Shown here in pieces: positions 43,037 to 51,980 of a stretch of DNA of 64,000 bases. The translations under genes and the position numbers were made by a program. Numbering within the stretch: the first letter of the stretch is position 1; the number at the start of each line of letters is the position of its first letter. The stretch comes from Streptomyces yangpuensis (GTDB lineage: Bacteria > Actinomycetota > Actinomycetes > Streptomycetales > Streptomycetaceae): assembly GCF_001005295.1 (NCBI RefSeq), contig NZ_LBMK01000011.1, positions 76,911 to 140,910 on the forward strand, written 5' to 3'. Under the pieces are notes generated by a model. The model was not told where the DNA came from and searched no databases. It saw only the letters and a list, made by a program, of their open reading frames with translations.

Positions 43037-44470
43037 GTGACTGCCAAGCCCCGCATCCCCAATGTCCTGGCCGGCCGCTACGCCTCCGCGGAGCTCGCCG
43101 TCCTGTGGTCCCCCGAGTACAAGGTGACGCTGGAGCGGCGGCTGTGGCTCGCCGTGCTGCGCGCCCAGAAGGACCTCGGTATCGAGGTCCCGGACGCGGC
43201 CCTCGCCGATTACGAGCGCGTCCTGGAAGACGTGGACCTCGCCTCCATCGCCGAGCGCGAGAAGGTCACCCGGCACGACGTGAAGGCCCGGATCGAGGAG
43301 TTCAACGACCTCGCCGGCCACGAGCACGTCCACAAGGGCATGACCTCCCGCGACCTGACCGAGAACGTCGAGCAGCTCCAGATCCGCCTCTCGCTGGAGC
43401 TGGCCCGCGACCGTACGGTCGCCGTGCTCGCCCGCCTCGGCAAGCTGGCCGGCGAGCACGCCGAGCTGGTCATGGCGGGCCGCTCCCACAACGTGGCCGC
43501 GCAGGCGACGACCCTGGGCAAGCGGTTCGCGACGGCGGCCGACGAGCTGCTGGTGGCCTACGACCGCCTGGAGAACCTCCTCGAGCGCTACCCGCTGCGC
43601 GGCATCAAGGGCCCCGTCGGCACCGCCCAGGACATGCTCGACCTGCTCGGCGGCGACGCCGCCAAGCTCGCCGACCTGGAGCAGCGCATCGCCGCCCACC
43701 TCGGCTTCGCGCACGCCTTCACCTCGGTCGGCCAGGTCTACCCGCGCTCCCTCGACTACGACGTGGTCACCGCGCTGGTCCAGCTGGCCGCCGCCCCGTC
43801 GTCGATCGCCAAGACGATCCGCCTGATGGCCGGCCACGAGCTGGTCACCGAGGGCTTCAAGCCCGGCCAGGTCGGCTCCTCCGCGATGCCGCACAAGATG
43901 AACACCCGCTCCTGCGAGCGCGTGAACGGCCTGATGGTCATCCTGCGCGGCTACGCCTCGATGACGGGCGAGCTGGCCGGCGACCAGTGGAACGAGGGCG
44001 ACGTCTCCTGCTCCGTGGTTCGCCGCGTGGCCCTGCCGGACGCCTTCTTCGCCTTCGACGGACTGCTGGAGACCTTCCTGACGGTCCTCGACGAGTTCGG
44101 CGCCTTCCCCGCGGTCGTAGCCCGCGAGCTGGATCGCTACCTGCCCTTCCTCGCGACCACCAAGGTCCTGATGGGCGCGGTGCGTGCGGGCGTGGGCCGC
44201 GAGGCCGCCCACGAGGTCATCAAGGAGCACGCGGTGGCCTCCGCGCTCGCCATGCGCGAGCAGGGAGCCGAGCGCAACGAGCTGCTCGACAAGCTGGCCG
44301 CCGACGAGCGGATGCCGCTGGACCGCGCCCAGCTCGACGCGCTGATGGCGGACAAGCTCTCCTTCACCGGCGCCGCGGGCGACCAGGTCTCGACCGTGGT
44401 CTCCCGTATCGAGGTGATCGCCAAGCAGCACCCGGAGGCCGCCGGGTACGCGCCGGGGTCGATCCTCTGA
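43037..44470 (+). CDS. purB: adenylosuccinate lyase
   Basis: A 477-residue fumarase-fold lyase making two cuts in purine synthesis (SAICAR to AICAR, adenylosuccinate to AMP). KITRHDVKARIEEF-like start (VTRHDVKARIEEFN), GMTSRDLTENVEQ, AGRSHNVAAQATTLGKRF, and the signature GSSAMPHKMNTRSCERV. GTG 43037 appears leaderless. It overlaps the glycosylase start at its stop. Confidence 0.96.
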   Translation: MTAKPRIPNVLAGRYASAELAVLWSPEYKVTLERRLWLAVLRAQKDLGIEVPDAALADYERVLEDVDLASIAEREKVTRHDVKARIEEFNDLAGHEHVHKGMTSRDLTENVEQLQIRLSLELARDRTVAVLARLGKLAGEHAELVMAGRSHNVAAQATTLGKRFATAADELLVAYDRLENLLERYPLRGIKGPVGTAQDMLDLLGGDAAKLADLEQRIAAHLGFAHAFTSVGQVYPRSLDYDVVTALVQLAAAPSSIAKTIRLMAGHELVTEGFKPGQVGSSAMPHKMNTRSCERVNGLMVILRGYASMTGELAGDQWNEGDVSCSVVRRVALPDAFFAFDGLLETFLTVLDEFGAFPAVVARELDRYLPFLATTKVLMGAVRAGVGREAAHEVIKEHAVASALAMREQGAERNELLDKLAADERMPLDRAQLDALMADKLSFTGAAGDQVSTVVSRIEVIAKQHPEAAGYAPGSIL

Positions 44471-45021
44471 CCCCCGAAGAGCTGGCCGCCGCCCGCGACC
44501 GCGTCCTCCCCGACGTGGTCGCGGGCGGTCTGCGTGTGCTGTTCTGCGGGATCAATCCCGGTCTCCTCTCCGCCGCGACGGGCCACCACTTCGCCCGCCC
44601 CGGCAACCGCTTCTGGCCGGTCCTGCACCTCTCGGGCTTCACCCCGCGCCGCCTGGCTCCCGCGGAGCAGGAGGAACTCCTGAACTACCGCCTCGGCATC
44701 ACCAACGTCGTGGCCCGCGCCACGGCCCGCGCGGACGAGCTGAGCGCCGAGGAGTTCCGCGAGGGCGGCCGCATCCTGACGGCCAAGGTGGAACGTCTGC
44801 GCCCCCAGTGGCTGGCGGTGGTCGGCGTCACGGCCTACCGCACCGCTTTCGGCGAGCGGACCACGCAGATCGGCCCCCAGGAGCGCACGATCGGCTCCAC
44901 CCGCATCTGGGCCCTCCCCAACCCCAGTGGCCTGAACGCCCACTGGACCGCCGAGTCCATGGCCCAGGAGTACGCCCGCCTCCGCGAGGCCGCGCACTCC
45001 CCCGACGACGAGCGCCACTGA
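44467..45021 (+). CDS. mug: G/U mismatch-specific DNA glycosylase (Mug-like), apparent CTG start
   Basis: A 184-residue uracil-glycosylase-fold enzyme. VLFCGINPGLLSAATGHHFARPGNRFWPVLH is the Mug motif (NPG), and WALPNPSGLNAHW the second (NPS form). The conserved N-terminal text LTPEELAAARDR has no ATG/GTG/TTG; it begins at a CTG that overlaps the purB stop as CTGA. The first conventional in-frame start, a GTG near 44515, would lose this conserved start. Confidence 0.88.
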   Translation: MTPEELAAARDRVLPDVVAGGLRVLFCGINPGLLSAATGHHFARPGNRFWPVLHLSGFTPRRLAPAEQEELLNYRLGITNVVARATARADELSAEEFREGGRILTAKVERLRPQWLAVVGVTAYRTAFGERTTQIGPQERTIGSTRIWALPNPSGLNAHWTAESMAQEYARLREAAHSPDDERH

Positions 45022-45062
45022 GCGCTCGCACCGGCCCCGGATCCGGCGGTGAGCAGGGTGAC

Positions 45063-45080
45063 AGCACCCCGGCGGGTGCT
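45063..45080. terminator. hairpin between mug and the 155-residue unknown gene
   Basis: AGCACCC and GGGTGCT form a 7-bp stem with a CGGC loop. It lies between convergent stops and touches the stop of the minus gene. Confidence 0.55.
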
Positions 45081-45547
45081 CAGGCCGGCCAGCCGACCTG
45101 CCCGCTCTCGACCCGGAGCACTTCGGGGACCTCGTCCTCATGGAACCTGAGGAATCCGATACCGACCGCACCGTCCTCGCGGAGGTGCGTCGGGTGGGCC
45201 CTTGCCGCCAGCCAGCGGAGCAGCTCACCGATCTGGTCGAATTCATCGGGGTGGATTTCCTGCCGGGACATCAGCCCCCAGCCCTTCACCGGCAGGTCCA
45301 CACGACTCGCCAGGGCCGAGCAGAGCACGCCACCCACCCGCCTTGCCGCGCCGCGTCCGGCGAGCAGTGGACGTGGATCGTCCTCCACGTGCGGGATCCC
45401 CGAGTCGTCCGTCACCACGACCGGGAACCGCGTGACGACGGACAGGCGCTCCGGTTGCTGCCCGGCCCCCAGATGCCAGCTCAGCTCGGCGAGTTCCGCC
45501 TCGGAGATCTCGTCCCGCAGGTCGACGGCAATCATCAGCTCGTACAT
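45080..45547 (-). CDS. unknown protein, 155 residues
   Basis: Begins MYELMIAVDLRDEISEAELAELSWHLG and includes VVTDDSGIPHVEDDPRPL and GIGFLRFHEDEVPEVLRVE. Acidic, no signal peptide or membrane segment. ATG 45547 follows GAGGGTGAGTGAC; a longer frame to 45586 is less likely. I do not recognise the family. It is 33 bases downstream of another minus-strand unknown gene... the two may be related in function. Confidence 0.72.
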   Translation of the reverse strand: MYELMIAVDLRDEISEAELAELSWHLGAGQQPERLSVVTRFPVVVTDDSGIPHVEDDPRPLLAGRGAARRVGGVLCSALASRVDLPVKGWGLMSRQEIHPDEFDQIGELLRWLAARAHPTHLREDGAVGIGFLRFHEDEVPEVLRVESGQVGWPA

Positions 45548-45619
45548 GTCACTCACCCTCGGAACTCTAGTGCGGGCCACCGACACGCCCCTCCGGGCCG
45601 GTGCCGCGATGCCCGCCTG

Positions 45620-46057
45620 CTACGGCGGGTCCACGACGGTGACCCCTGCGGTCAGCAGGTAGGGCGCCTCACAATCCCACTGCGCCACACACACCACCAG
45701 CCAGCGCTCTCCGGCCCGCCACAGATGGACGTGGTCGGTGCAGCTGCTCAGCTCGTTCCACGGCTCCTCTATCGCCTCCCCCTCGAATCCCCGTTCCAGC
45801 ACCGTCCCCAGACTGAAGACCTGTGGCTCCCCCCACCGGTCGGTCACGGCCTGGGTGATCGCCCCGTACTCGGCACTGATCTGGTCGGCTGCCTCGATCC
45901 GGCCCGAGCCGTCGTCGTCCCAGAAGTGCCGTGTCCGGGAGAGATGCACCAGGTGGAAGCCCGGACCGCTGCTGCTGTCGACGGTCCGGACCGGCTCCTT
46001 CGGGAACTCCTGCGCCAGGAGCCGGTCGATCGTGTCGAGGTGCTCTGCCGTGGTCAT
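45620..46057 (-). CDS. unknown protein, 145 residues
   Basis: Acidic, soluble protein: DTIDRLLAQEFPKEPVRTV, HLVHLSRTRHFWDDDGSGR, ITQAVTDRWGEPQVFSLG and DHVHLWRAGERWLVVCVAQWDCEAPYLL. No signal, helix or known motif. Upstream of the 155-residue unknown gene on the same strand. Such small acidic proteins are sometimes toxin-immunity proteins, but no toxin is adjacent. Confidence 0.7.
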   Translation of the reverse strand: MTTAEHLDTIDRLLAQEFPKEPVRTVDSSSGPGFHLVHLSRTRHFWDDDGSGRIEAADQISAEYGAITQAVTDRWGEPQVFSLGTVLERGFEGEAIEEPWNELSSCTDHVHLWRAGERWLVVCVAQWDCEAPYLLTAGVTVVDPP

Positions 46058-46097
46058 GCCGTCAGTATCCCGAGCGGCACTGACAACTGGCCTGTTG

Positions 46098-46847
46098 TCA
46101 CGCGTCCCTGCGGCGCACCGCCAGCCAGCCGCCGAGCACCGCGGCCGCGGCCCACAGGGCCATCACACCCAGCCCGGTCCAGGGGCCGAGATCGCCCTGC
46201 GTCCGGGCGTGCAGCACCAACTGCCCCGCGCGGTCCGGCAGGTACTGGGCGGCACCCCCCGCGGCCTCGCCGACGACGAAGGAAACGAGCAGCACGAAGG
46301 GTATGAGCAGGCTCAGCACGACCGTCCCGCTGCGCAGTACGGCGGTCAGCCCGGCCGCGAGCAGCGCCATCAGGGCGAGGTAGAGCCCGCTGCCGACGAC
46401 AGCACGGTAGGTACCCGGGTCGCCGAGGTCGAGGGCGTACCGGCCCATGAACGCCTGACCCGCGACGAAGGTGACCAGCCCGGTGACCTGACCCGTCAGC
46501 AAGGCGAGCACACCCACTGTGGCGATCTTCGAAAGGTAGAAGCGGGTGCGGTTGGGAACCGCCGCCAGCGAGGTGCGCAGCGCCCCGTTGTGGAACTCGC
46601 CGGCCACGGCGCCGGCGCCGAAAACCATGGCTGCGATCTGCCCGAAGGAGATGCCGTAGTAGGCCGCGAAGAGCGGATCGTCGCCCATGCTGCCGTCCTC
46701 GGACCGGCCGATGGCGGCTGCCGTCAGCGCCTGGATGCCCGCGGTGGCGACGAGGACGGCTATCAGGCCCCCGAGGGTGCCGCGCAGGGACCGTATCTTG
46801 ATCCATTCCGAGTGCAGGGTGGGGACGGTGGGCAGAGCGGAGCGCAT
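46098..46847 (-). CDS. ABC exporter permease (ABC-2 type)
   Basis: A 249-residue membrane protein with six hydrophobic segments and the ABC-2 motif region AGAVAGEFHNGALRTSLAAVPNRTRFYLSKI. The mature start LHSEWIKIRSLRGTLGGLIAVL is typical of the NatB-like permeases. ATG 46847 follows AGGAGG. 28 bases downstream of the ATPase gene; probably one operon. Confidence 0.9.
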   Translation of the reverse strand: MRSALPTVPTLHSEWIKIRSLRGTLGGLIAVLVATAGIQALTAAAIGRSEDGSMGDDPLFAAYYGISFGQIAAMVFGAGAVAGEFHNGALRTSLAAVPNRTRFYLSKIATVGVLALLTGQVTGLVTFVAGQAFMGRYALDLGDPGTYRAVVGSGLYLALMALLAAGLTAVLRSGTVVLSLLIPFVLLVSFVVGEAAGGAAQYLPDRAGQLVLHARTQGDLGPWTGLGVMALWAAAAVLGGWLAVRRRDA

Positions 46848-46875
46848 GGCGGGGCCTCCTGAAGGTTCGGGGAAG

Positions 46876-47787
46876 TCAGCGGGTAGCGGTGAACTGTGCG
46901 TGATCGGCGGTGAGATCGAGGTAGGCCTGTTCGAGCGAGGCGCGCTCGTCGGCCAGTTCCAGCACGGGGATGCCCTCACGGGCGGCCAGCTTGCCGAGCT
47001 GCTCGGCCTGTATGCCCTCGACCGTCCATCGCCCCTCCTCCGCGGCGGCCAGTTCGAAGCCGTCCCGGGCCAGGGCGGACCGCAGCCGGCCCGGATCGGA
47101 GGTGCGCAGGCGCACCCGCCGGGTGCTGCGGGCGTCGATGAAGTCCGCCATCGACGTGTCGGCCAGAAGCCGGCCGTTGCCGAGCACGATCAGGTGGTCG
47201 GCGAGGGCGGATGTCTCGGACATCAGGTGGCTGGAGACCAGCACGGTGCGCCCTTCGGCGGCGAGGCGGCGCATCAGCTCGCGGATCCAGATGATGCCCT
47301 CGGGGTCGAGGCCGTTGGTCGGCTCGTCCAGGAGCAGCACCCCGGGGTCGCCCAGCAGCGCGGCGGCTATGCCGAGGCGCTGGCGCATGCCGAGTGAGAA
47401 GGACTTGATTCGCCGCTTGGCCACGGACGCTATTCCGGCCTGCTCCAGGACCTCGTCCACCCGTCGCACCGGGATGCTGCCGGCGGCGGCGAGGAAGCGC
47501 AGGTGGTCGCGGGCGGTTCGCCCGCCGTGGGCCGACTGCGCGTCCAGCAGGGCGCCGACCCGGTGCAGCGGGTCCGGCAGGTCCAGGTAGCTCCGCCCGC
47601 CGAGGGTGGCCGTACCGGAGGTGGGCCGGTCCAGGCCCAGCAGCAGGCGCATGGTGGTGGACTTCCCGGCGCCGTTGGGGCCGAGGAATCCGGTGACCCG
47701 CCCGGGCAGGACATCGAAGGTGAGGCCGTCCACCGCACGGTGGGCGCCGTAGGCCTTGGTCAGTTCTCGGATCTCGATGCTGTTCAT
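46876..47787 (-). CDS. ABC exporter ATPase
   Basis: A 303-residue ATPase of the bacitracin/drug export class: Walker A GFLGPNGAGKSTTMRLLLGLD, Q-loop GALLDAQSAHGGRTAR, signature FSLGMRQRLGIAAALLGDPG, Walker B LLLDEPTNGLDPEG and H-loop LVSSHLMSE. Divergent from a two-component system with shared operators, so its expression probably responds to that kinase. Confidence 0.94.
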   Translation of the reverse strand: MNSIEIRELTKAYGAHRAVDGLTFDVLPGRVTGFLGPNGAGKSTTMRLLLGLDRPTSGTATLGGRSYLDLPDPLHRVGALLDAQSAHGGRTARDHLRFLAAAGSIPVRRVDEVLEQAGIASVAKRRIKSFSLGMRQRLGIAAALLGDPGVLLLDEPTNGLDPEGIIWIRELMRRLAAEGRTVLVSSHLMSETSALADHLIVLGNGRLLADTSMADFIDARSTRRVRLRTSDPGRLRSALARDGFELAAAEEGRWTVEGIQAEQLGKLAAREGIPVLELADERASLEQAYLDLTADHAQFTATR

Positions 47788-47823
47788 GGCTCAAGATTCG
47801 CCGCCGGCCCCACCCCGTTCCCT

Positions 47824-47865
47824 CCCCCGTGCGGGGGTGCCGTCTCCCCCACATGGGGGAGACGG
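47824..47865. promoter_or_regulatory. twin C5-N4-G5 operators in the ABC / kinase spacer
   Basis: Two palindromes, CCCCC-GTGC-GGGGG (47824-47837) and CCGTCTCCCCC-ACAT-GGGGGAGACGG arms (47840-47865). Their centres are 22 bp apart, two helical turns. The second is a perfect 11-bp arm palindrome. They lie 37-78 bases upstream of the ATPase start and 31-72 upstream of the kinase start. Confidence 0.75.
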
Positions 47866-47895
47866 ACCCGAGCGGTGCGCTGACACGATGGGGGC

Positions 47896-49074
47896 ATGTA
47901 CCGACTGCTGCGGGCTCCGTTCCGGCCAGTGACCTACTCACGCTGGTTGCACCTCTGCGTGCCCCTGCTGCTGCTGGCCATATGGATGTTCGTTGTTCCG
48001 GAGTGGCCGTGGGGGCCGATGCTCCTCGTCCTGCCGTTCGGCCTGGTGCCCTGGGTGCGGCTCGCGGAGGGCCTGCAGGCGCAGTTCCTGCTCACGCCGT
48101 ATGACCGCGGCTCGGCGGACGGCGCCATAAGCCTGGCTCCTTCGGCGCATTGGGGAGACCGCTGGCGGACGGTGTTGTGGCTGGAGACGCGGATGGTCAT
48201 CGCGTTCGGCGCGGTGGCCGCCACCGTCTGGATGCCCGCTCTGACGGTCGATCTCATCGCGAGAGCGCTCGGCTATTCCCTGGATCCGGGCCCGATGGCG
48301 CCGTTGATACCCGAGCGTCGCTGGGCCGCCGCGCTGCTGGCACCCGTTCCCCTGCTGGTCCTGATGGTCGTCGTGGTCCTGCTCGGCGAGCTGATCACCG
48401 CTGCCGCAACCCGGCTGCTCGGCCCCTCGGCCGCCGAGCGGCTGAGCGCACTGGAAGCGCGTACGGAGCAGTTGCTGGAGCGGACCCGGATCGCGCGGGA
48501 ACTGCACGACTCGATCGGGCACGCGCTGACCGTGGCCGTCGTGCAGGCGGGGGCGGCGCGCGCCGCGGGCGATGCCGCCTTCACCGACCGGGCGCTGTGC
48601 GCCATCGAGGAGACGGGCAGGGCCGCGCTGGAAGACCTGGAGCGAGTGCTGGGAGTGCTGCGGGAGACCGGTCAGCCGCCGTCGCAGCGGCCGACGCTGG
48701 CGGAGGCCGACCGGCTGCTGGAGTCGGCCCGGGCCTCCGGCTCGGAAGTGGACGCGCAACTGACCGGACCGCTGGAGAAGTTGCCCGGGCCGGTCACCCG
48801 GGAGGGGTACCGGATCCTGCAGGAGTCGCTCACCAATGTGCTGCGCCACTGCGGGCCCGTACCGGTCCGGGTGCGGGTGGAGATGGCCGCCGACCGATTG
48901 GAACTGGAGGTGACGAACACGCTGCCGGAACGGCCCGGTGTGACACCGGGCAGCGGCAGCGGACTGCGCGGGATGAGGGAAAGGGCCGCCCTGCTGGGCG
49001 GGGAGGCCGAGACCGGACCGTACGAGGGTGGCTGGAGGGTGCGCGCACGGCTTCCGCTGGAGCGAATACGCTGA
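47896..49074 (+). CDS. sensor histidine kinase (HisKA_3 family)
   Basis: A 392-residue membrane kinase. Four to five hydrophobic segments (~1-175; LRAPFRPVTYSRWLHLCVPLLLLAIWMFV) precede the H-box RIARELHDSIGHALTVAVVQ (~His 203), N-box EGYRILQESLTNVLRHCG and G-box SGSGLRGMRERAALLGGE. It phosphorylates the response regulator 4 bases downstream. Start ATG 47896. Confidence 0.93.
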   Translation: MYRLLRAPFRPVTYSRWLHLCVPLLLLAIWMFVVPEWPWGPMLLVLPFGLVPWVRLAEGLQAQFLLTPYDRGSADGAISLAPSAHWGDRWRTVLWLETRMVIAFGAVAATVWMPALTVDLIARALGYSLDPGPMAPLIPERRWAAALLAPVPLLVLMVVVVLLGELITAAATRLLGPSAAERLSALEARTEQLLERTRIARELHDSIGHALTVAVVQAGAARAAGDAAFTDRALCAIEETGRAALEDLERVLGVLRETGQPPSQRPTLAEADRLLESARASGSEVDAQLTGPLEKLPGPVTREGYRILQESLTNVLRHCGPVPVRVRVEMAADRLELEVTNTLPERPGVTPGSGSGLRGMRERAALLGGEAETGPYEGGWRVRARLPLERIR

Positions 49075-49078
49075 CCGG

Positions 49079-49729
49079 ATGCCGGTTACCGTACTGCTCG
49101 TCGACGACGAACCCCTGGTCCGCGCGGGTCTGCGCGCCGTCCTGGACTCCCAGCCCGACATCGAGGTGGTGGGTGAGGCGGCCGACGGCGCCTCGGTGAT
49201 CCCGCTCGTACGGCAGCTGCGGCCGGATGTGGTGGCCATGGACGTACGGATGCCGCTGCTCGACGGGATCGAGGCGACCCGCGCGGTGCTGCGGACGGTG
49301 GACTCCCCGCCGAAGATCCTCGTGGTGACCACCTTCGAGAACGACGAGTACGTCTACCAGGCGCTGCGGGCCGGAGCCGACGGGTTCCTCCTGAAGCGGG
49401 CCCGGCCCTCGGAGATCGTGCACGCGGTACGGCTGGTCGCGGAGGGCGAGACGCTGCTCTTCCCGGCGGCGGTACGGGCCCTGGCCGCCGAGTACGGCAA
49501 CCGGCAGGCGCGGGCGGTGCTGGAACGGGCCGCCCTGACCGAGCGGGAGGAGGCGGTCCTGCGGCTGATGGCGCGGGGGCTCACCAACGTGGAGATCGCG
49601 TCCGAGCTGATCATCGGCACGGAGACGGTCAAGTCCCACGTCAGTGCGGTCCTGGCGAAGCTGGGGGCGCGGGACCGTACCCAGGCGGTGATCACGGCGT
49701 ACGAGTCGGGCTTCGTCTCCCCCGCCTGA
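49079..49729 (+). CDS. NarL/LuxR-type response regulator
   Basis: A 216-residue regulator. Receiver domain with VLLVDDEPLVRAGL and phospho-Asp in MDVRMPLLDGI (~54), the T in VVTTFEN, Lys in FLLKRARP; C-terminal LuxR HTH TEREEAVLRLMARGLTNVEIASELIIGTETVKSHVSAVLAKLGARDR. Pairs with the preceding kinase; its likely targets are the palindromes upstream. Confidence 0.96.
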   Translation: MPVTVLLVDDEPLVRAGLRAVLDSQPDIEVVGEAADGASVIPLVRQLRPDVVAMDVRMPLLDGIEATRAVLRTVDSPPKILVVTTFENDEYVYQALRAGADGFLLKRARPSEIVHAVRLVAEGETLLFPAAVRALAAEYGNRQARAVLERAALTEREEAVLRLMARGLTNVEIASELIIGTETVKSHVSAVLAKLGARDRTQAVITAYESGFVSPA

Positions 49730-49831
49730 AAGGAAGGGGCCCGCTCCGGCCGATGGGGGGCTGCTTCTCGCCGCCGTACCCGGCGCGCAGTACGATCCGG
49801 CTGACAAGCTCGCTAGCTGGGAGGACACACG

Positions 49832-50986
49832 TTGGGGCAGCTGACCGGCGGGGACCCCTCTCTGCTCCGGCGGATCAATTCCGCGGTGGTGCTGCGGGCA
49901 CTGCGCATGGCCGGGTCGCCGACCCTCACCGACCTCACCCGGCTGACCGGGCTCTCCCGGCCGACCGTCGAAGGGGTCGTGGAAGGGCTGATCGGGACCG
50001 GGCTCGTCGTCGAGGCCGAGGCCGAGGAGGGCGCCCGTCGCCAGGGGCGGCCGGCCAGGCGGTTCCGGTTCCGGGCCGAGGCGGGCCACCTGCTCGGCAT
50101 CGAGATCGGATCGCACCGCGTCGCGGTGCTGCTGTCCGGGCTGGACGGCCGGATCATCGGCGCCGGAACCAAGGAGGTCGCAGAGACGGCCTCGGCCGAC
50201 GAGCGGCTGGAGCGGGTGCGCGCGGCCGTCGCCGATCTGCTGCGCCGGGCCGGTGTGCCGCGGGACTCCTTGCGGGCGGTCGGGGTCGGCAGCCCCGGAA
50301 TCGTGGAGGCGGACGGCACGGTGCGCCTCGGCACCGCCCTGCCCGGCTGGACCGGGCTGCCGCTCGGCGACCGGCTGCGGCGCTCGTTCCGCTGCCCGGT
50401 GCAGGTGGAGAACGACGCCAACGCGGCGGCGGTCGCCGAGCATTGGAAGGGGGCCGCCCGGGACACCGGGGACATGGTCTTCGTGATGGCGGGCCTCAGT
50501 CCCGGCGCGGGCTCGCTCATCGGCGGCCGGCTGCACCGGGGCTTCGGCGGCGCCGCCGGGGAGATCGGCGCCCTGCACCTGCTGGGCCGTGAGGCGACTC
50601 CCGAGCGGCTGCTGTCGACGACGGGTGAGCCGCTCCACCCGCTGGACGAGCCGGCCGTCGCCGAGGTCTTCGCGATGGCCAAGCGGGGCGACGAGCAGGC
50701 GATCGCCGCCGTGGACCGCTTTCTGCAGCGTCTGGTCCACGACGTGGCGGCGCTGGTCCTGGCGATGGATCCGGAGCTGGTGGTCGTCGGTGGCTGGGCG
50801 GCAGGCCTGGACGGGGTCCTGGATCCCCTGCGCGAGGAGCTGGAGCGCTACTGCCTGCGCCCTCCGCGAGTGGCCCTGTCGCTGCTCGGCGAGGCGGCGG
50901 TGGCGACCGGTGCCCTCCGGCTCGCGCTCGACCACGTCGAGGAGGAGCTTTTCGCCGTGGAGAAGACCGTCACGGCCCGCCGCTGA
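49832..50986 (+). CDS. ROK family regulator
   Basis: A 384-residue ROK protein with an N-terminal winged HTH (NSAVVLRALRMAGSPTLTDLTRLTGLSRPTVEGVVEGLI) and a sugar-kinase-like domain (GIEIGSHRVAVLLSGLDG, SPGIVEADGTVRLGTALPGWTG, ENDANAAAVAEHWKGAA, GGRLHRGFGGAAGEIGALH). The usual Cys zinc cluster is not evident. The start is TTG 49832, 7 bases after GGGAGGA. Probably sugar-responsive. Confidence 0.92.
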   Translation: MGQLTGGDPSLLRRINSAVVLRALRMAGSPTLTDLTRLTGLSRPTVEGVVEGLIGTGLVVEAEAEEGARRQGRPARRFRFRAEAGHLLGIEIGSHRVAVLLSGLDGRIIGAGTKEVAETASADERLERVRAAVADLLRRAGVPRDSLRAVGVGSPGIVEADGTVRLGTALPGWTGLPLGDRLRRSFRCPVQVENDANAAAVAEHWKGAARDTGDMVFVMAGLSPGAGSLIGGRLHRGFGGAAGEIGALHLLGREATPERLLSTTGEPLHPLDEPAVAEVFAMAKRGDEQAIAAVDRFLQRLVHDVAALVLAMDPELVVVGGWAAGLDGVLDPLREELERYCLRPPRVALSLLGEAAVATGALRLALDHVEEELFAVEKTVTARR

Positions 50987-51046
50987 CGCTCTCCGTCTCC
51001 TCCTGTCCCTCCGGCACCCGCAAAGCCCGGCCCCCGCAAAGCCCGA

Positions 51047-51086
51047 GAGCCGGTACGGCCGTGGCAGACCACGGCCGTACCGGCTC
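51047..51086. terminator. long terminator hairpin between ROK and GntR genes
   Basis: An 18-bp perfect stem (51047-51064 with 51069-51086) closed by a CAGA loop, between convergent stops. Upstream is a direct repeat of GCAAAGCCCG. Bidirectional terminator. Confidence 0.85.
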
Positions 51087-51121
51087 GGACGGTTCGGGAG
51101 GAGTCGGCCGGGCGGGACCGG

Positions 51122-51907
51122 TCAGGAGGCGACGGGCTCGTGCGTGATCTCCACGCCGCCCGAGTCGCCGAAGGTGAGGCGGCAGGTGTCGGCGCGGTAG
51201 GTGGCCACCGAGACCGCCGCCGTGCCCGCCGCGGTGAAGTACCGGGTGGTGACCAGGAGCACCGGTGCGCCGGGCAGCCGGTCCAGTTCCTTGGCGTCGT
51301 CGGCCCGGGCGGAGCCGAGCTCCACCGAGCGATCCTGACCGTCGAGGACCAGCCGCTGCAGCTCGCGCAGGACGGCACGGGCGCGGGCCGGTCCCGACGG
51401 GGCCTCGATGGCGGGCAGCCCGGGCACCGAGGCGGCCGGGACGTAGAGCAGCTCCGCGGCGACGGCCTGACCGTTCGTCATCCGGATCCGGCGCACGGTG
51501 TGGACCGGCTGGTCGGCAGCGAACGCCCCACCGGCGCCAAGGAGCTTCACCACCGCGGCGGGCGGCAGGGACTCCGAGGCGTCCTGCGGCTCCCAGCCGT
51601 CGACGGCCTCCCCGGGCCAGCTGTGCTGCGCGCTGCCGACGGCGACGCCCACCCGCGGCGGGGCGACGGTAGTGCCGACACCGCGGCGGCGCTGCAGCCG
51701 GCCTTCGAGCTCCAGCTGCTCCAGCGCCTGACGCAGGGTCGCGCGGGCGACTCCGAAGCGGGCCGCGAGTTCACGCTCGTTGGGCAGCACCTCGCCGACT
51801 GCGAAGTCCTGGTCGAGCGCCTCGCTGAGGACGGTCTTGAGGTGCCAGTACTTCGGCTCCGGCACCGTTTCGAGCTGCGTGGTCCCCACCCTGACTCCTC
51901 CTGCCAT
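51122..51907 (-). CDS. GntR/HutC family regulator
   Basis: A 261-residue regulator. N-terminal winged helix KYWHLKTVLSEALDQDFAVGEVLPNERELAARFGVARATLRQALEQLELEGRLQRRRGVGTTVA; C-terminal UTRA-like sensor (PVHTVRRIRMTNGQAVAAELLYVP ... LLVTTRYFTAAGTAAVSVATYRAD). ATG 51907 chosen because a promoter lies within the longer open frame that starts at 52015. HutC-type proteins bind sugar phosphates or amines; ligand unknown. Confidence 0.9.
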   Translation of the reverse strand: MAGGVRVGTTQLETVPEPKYWHLKTVLSEALDQDFAVGEVLPNERELAARFGVARATLRQALEQLELEGRLQRRRGVGTTVAPPRVGVAVGSAQHSWPGEAVDGWEPQDASESLPPAAVVKLLGAGGAFAADQPVHTVRRIRMTNGQAVAAELLYVPAASVPGLPAIEAPSGPARARAVLRELQRLVLDGQDRSVELGSARADDAKELDRLPGAPVLLVTTRYFTAAGTAAVSVATYRADTCRLTFGDSGGVEITHEPVAS

Positions 51908-51980
51908 CGCTGCACTCGCCGTGTGTTCCAGCGGCAGTTCTGCGCCTTTGTTTATTAAAGGTTCCTGCACTATCCCTGCG

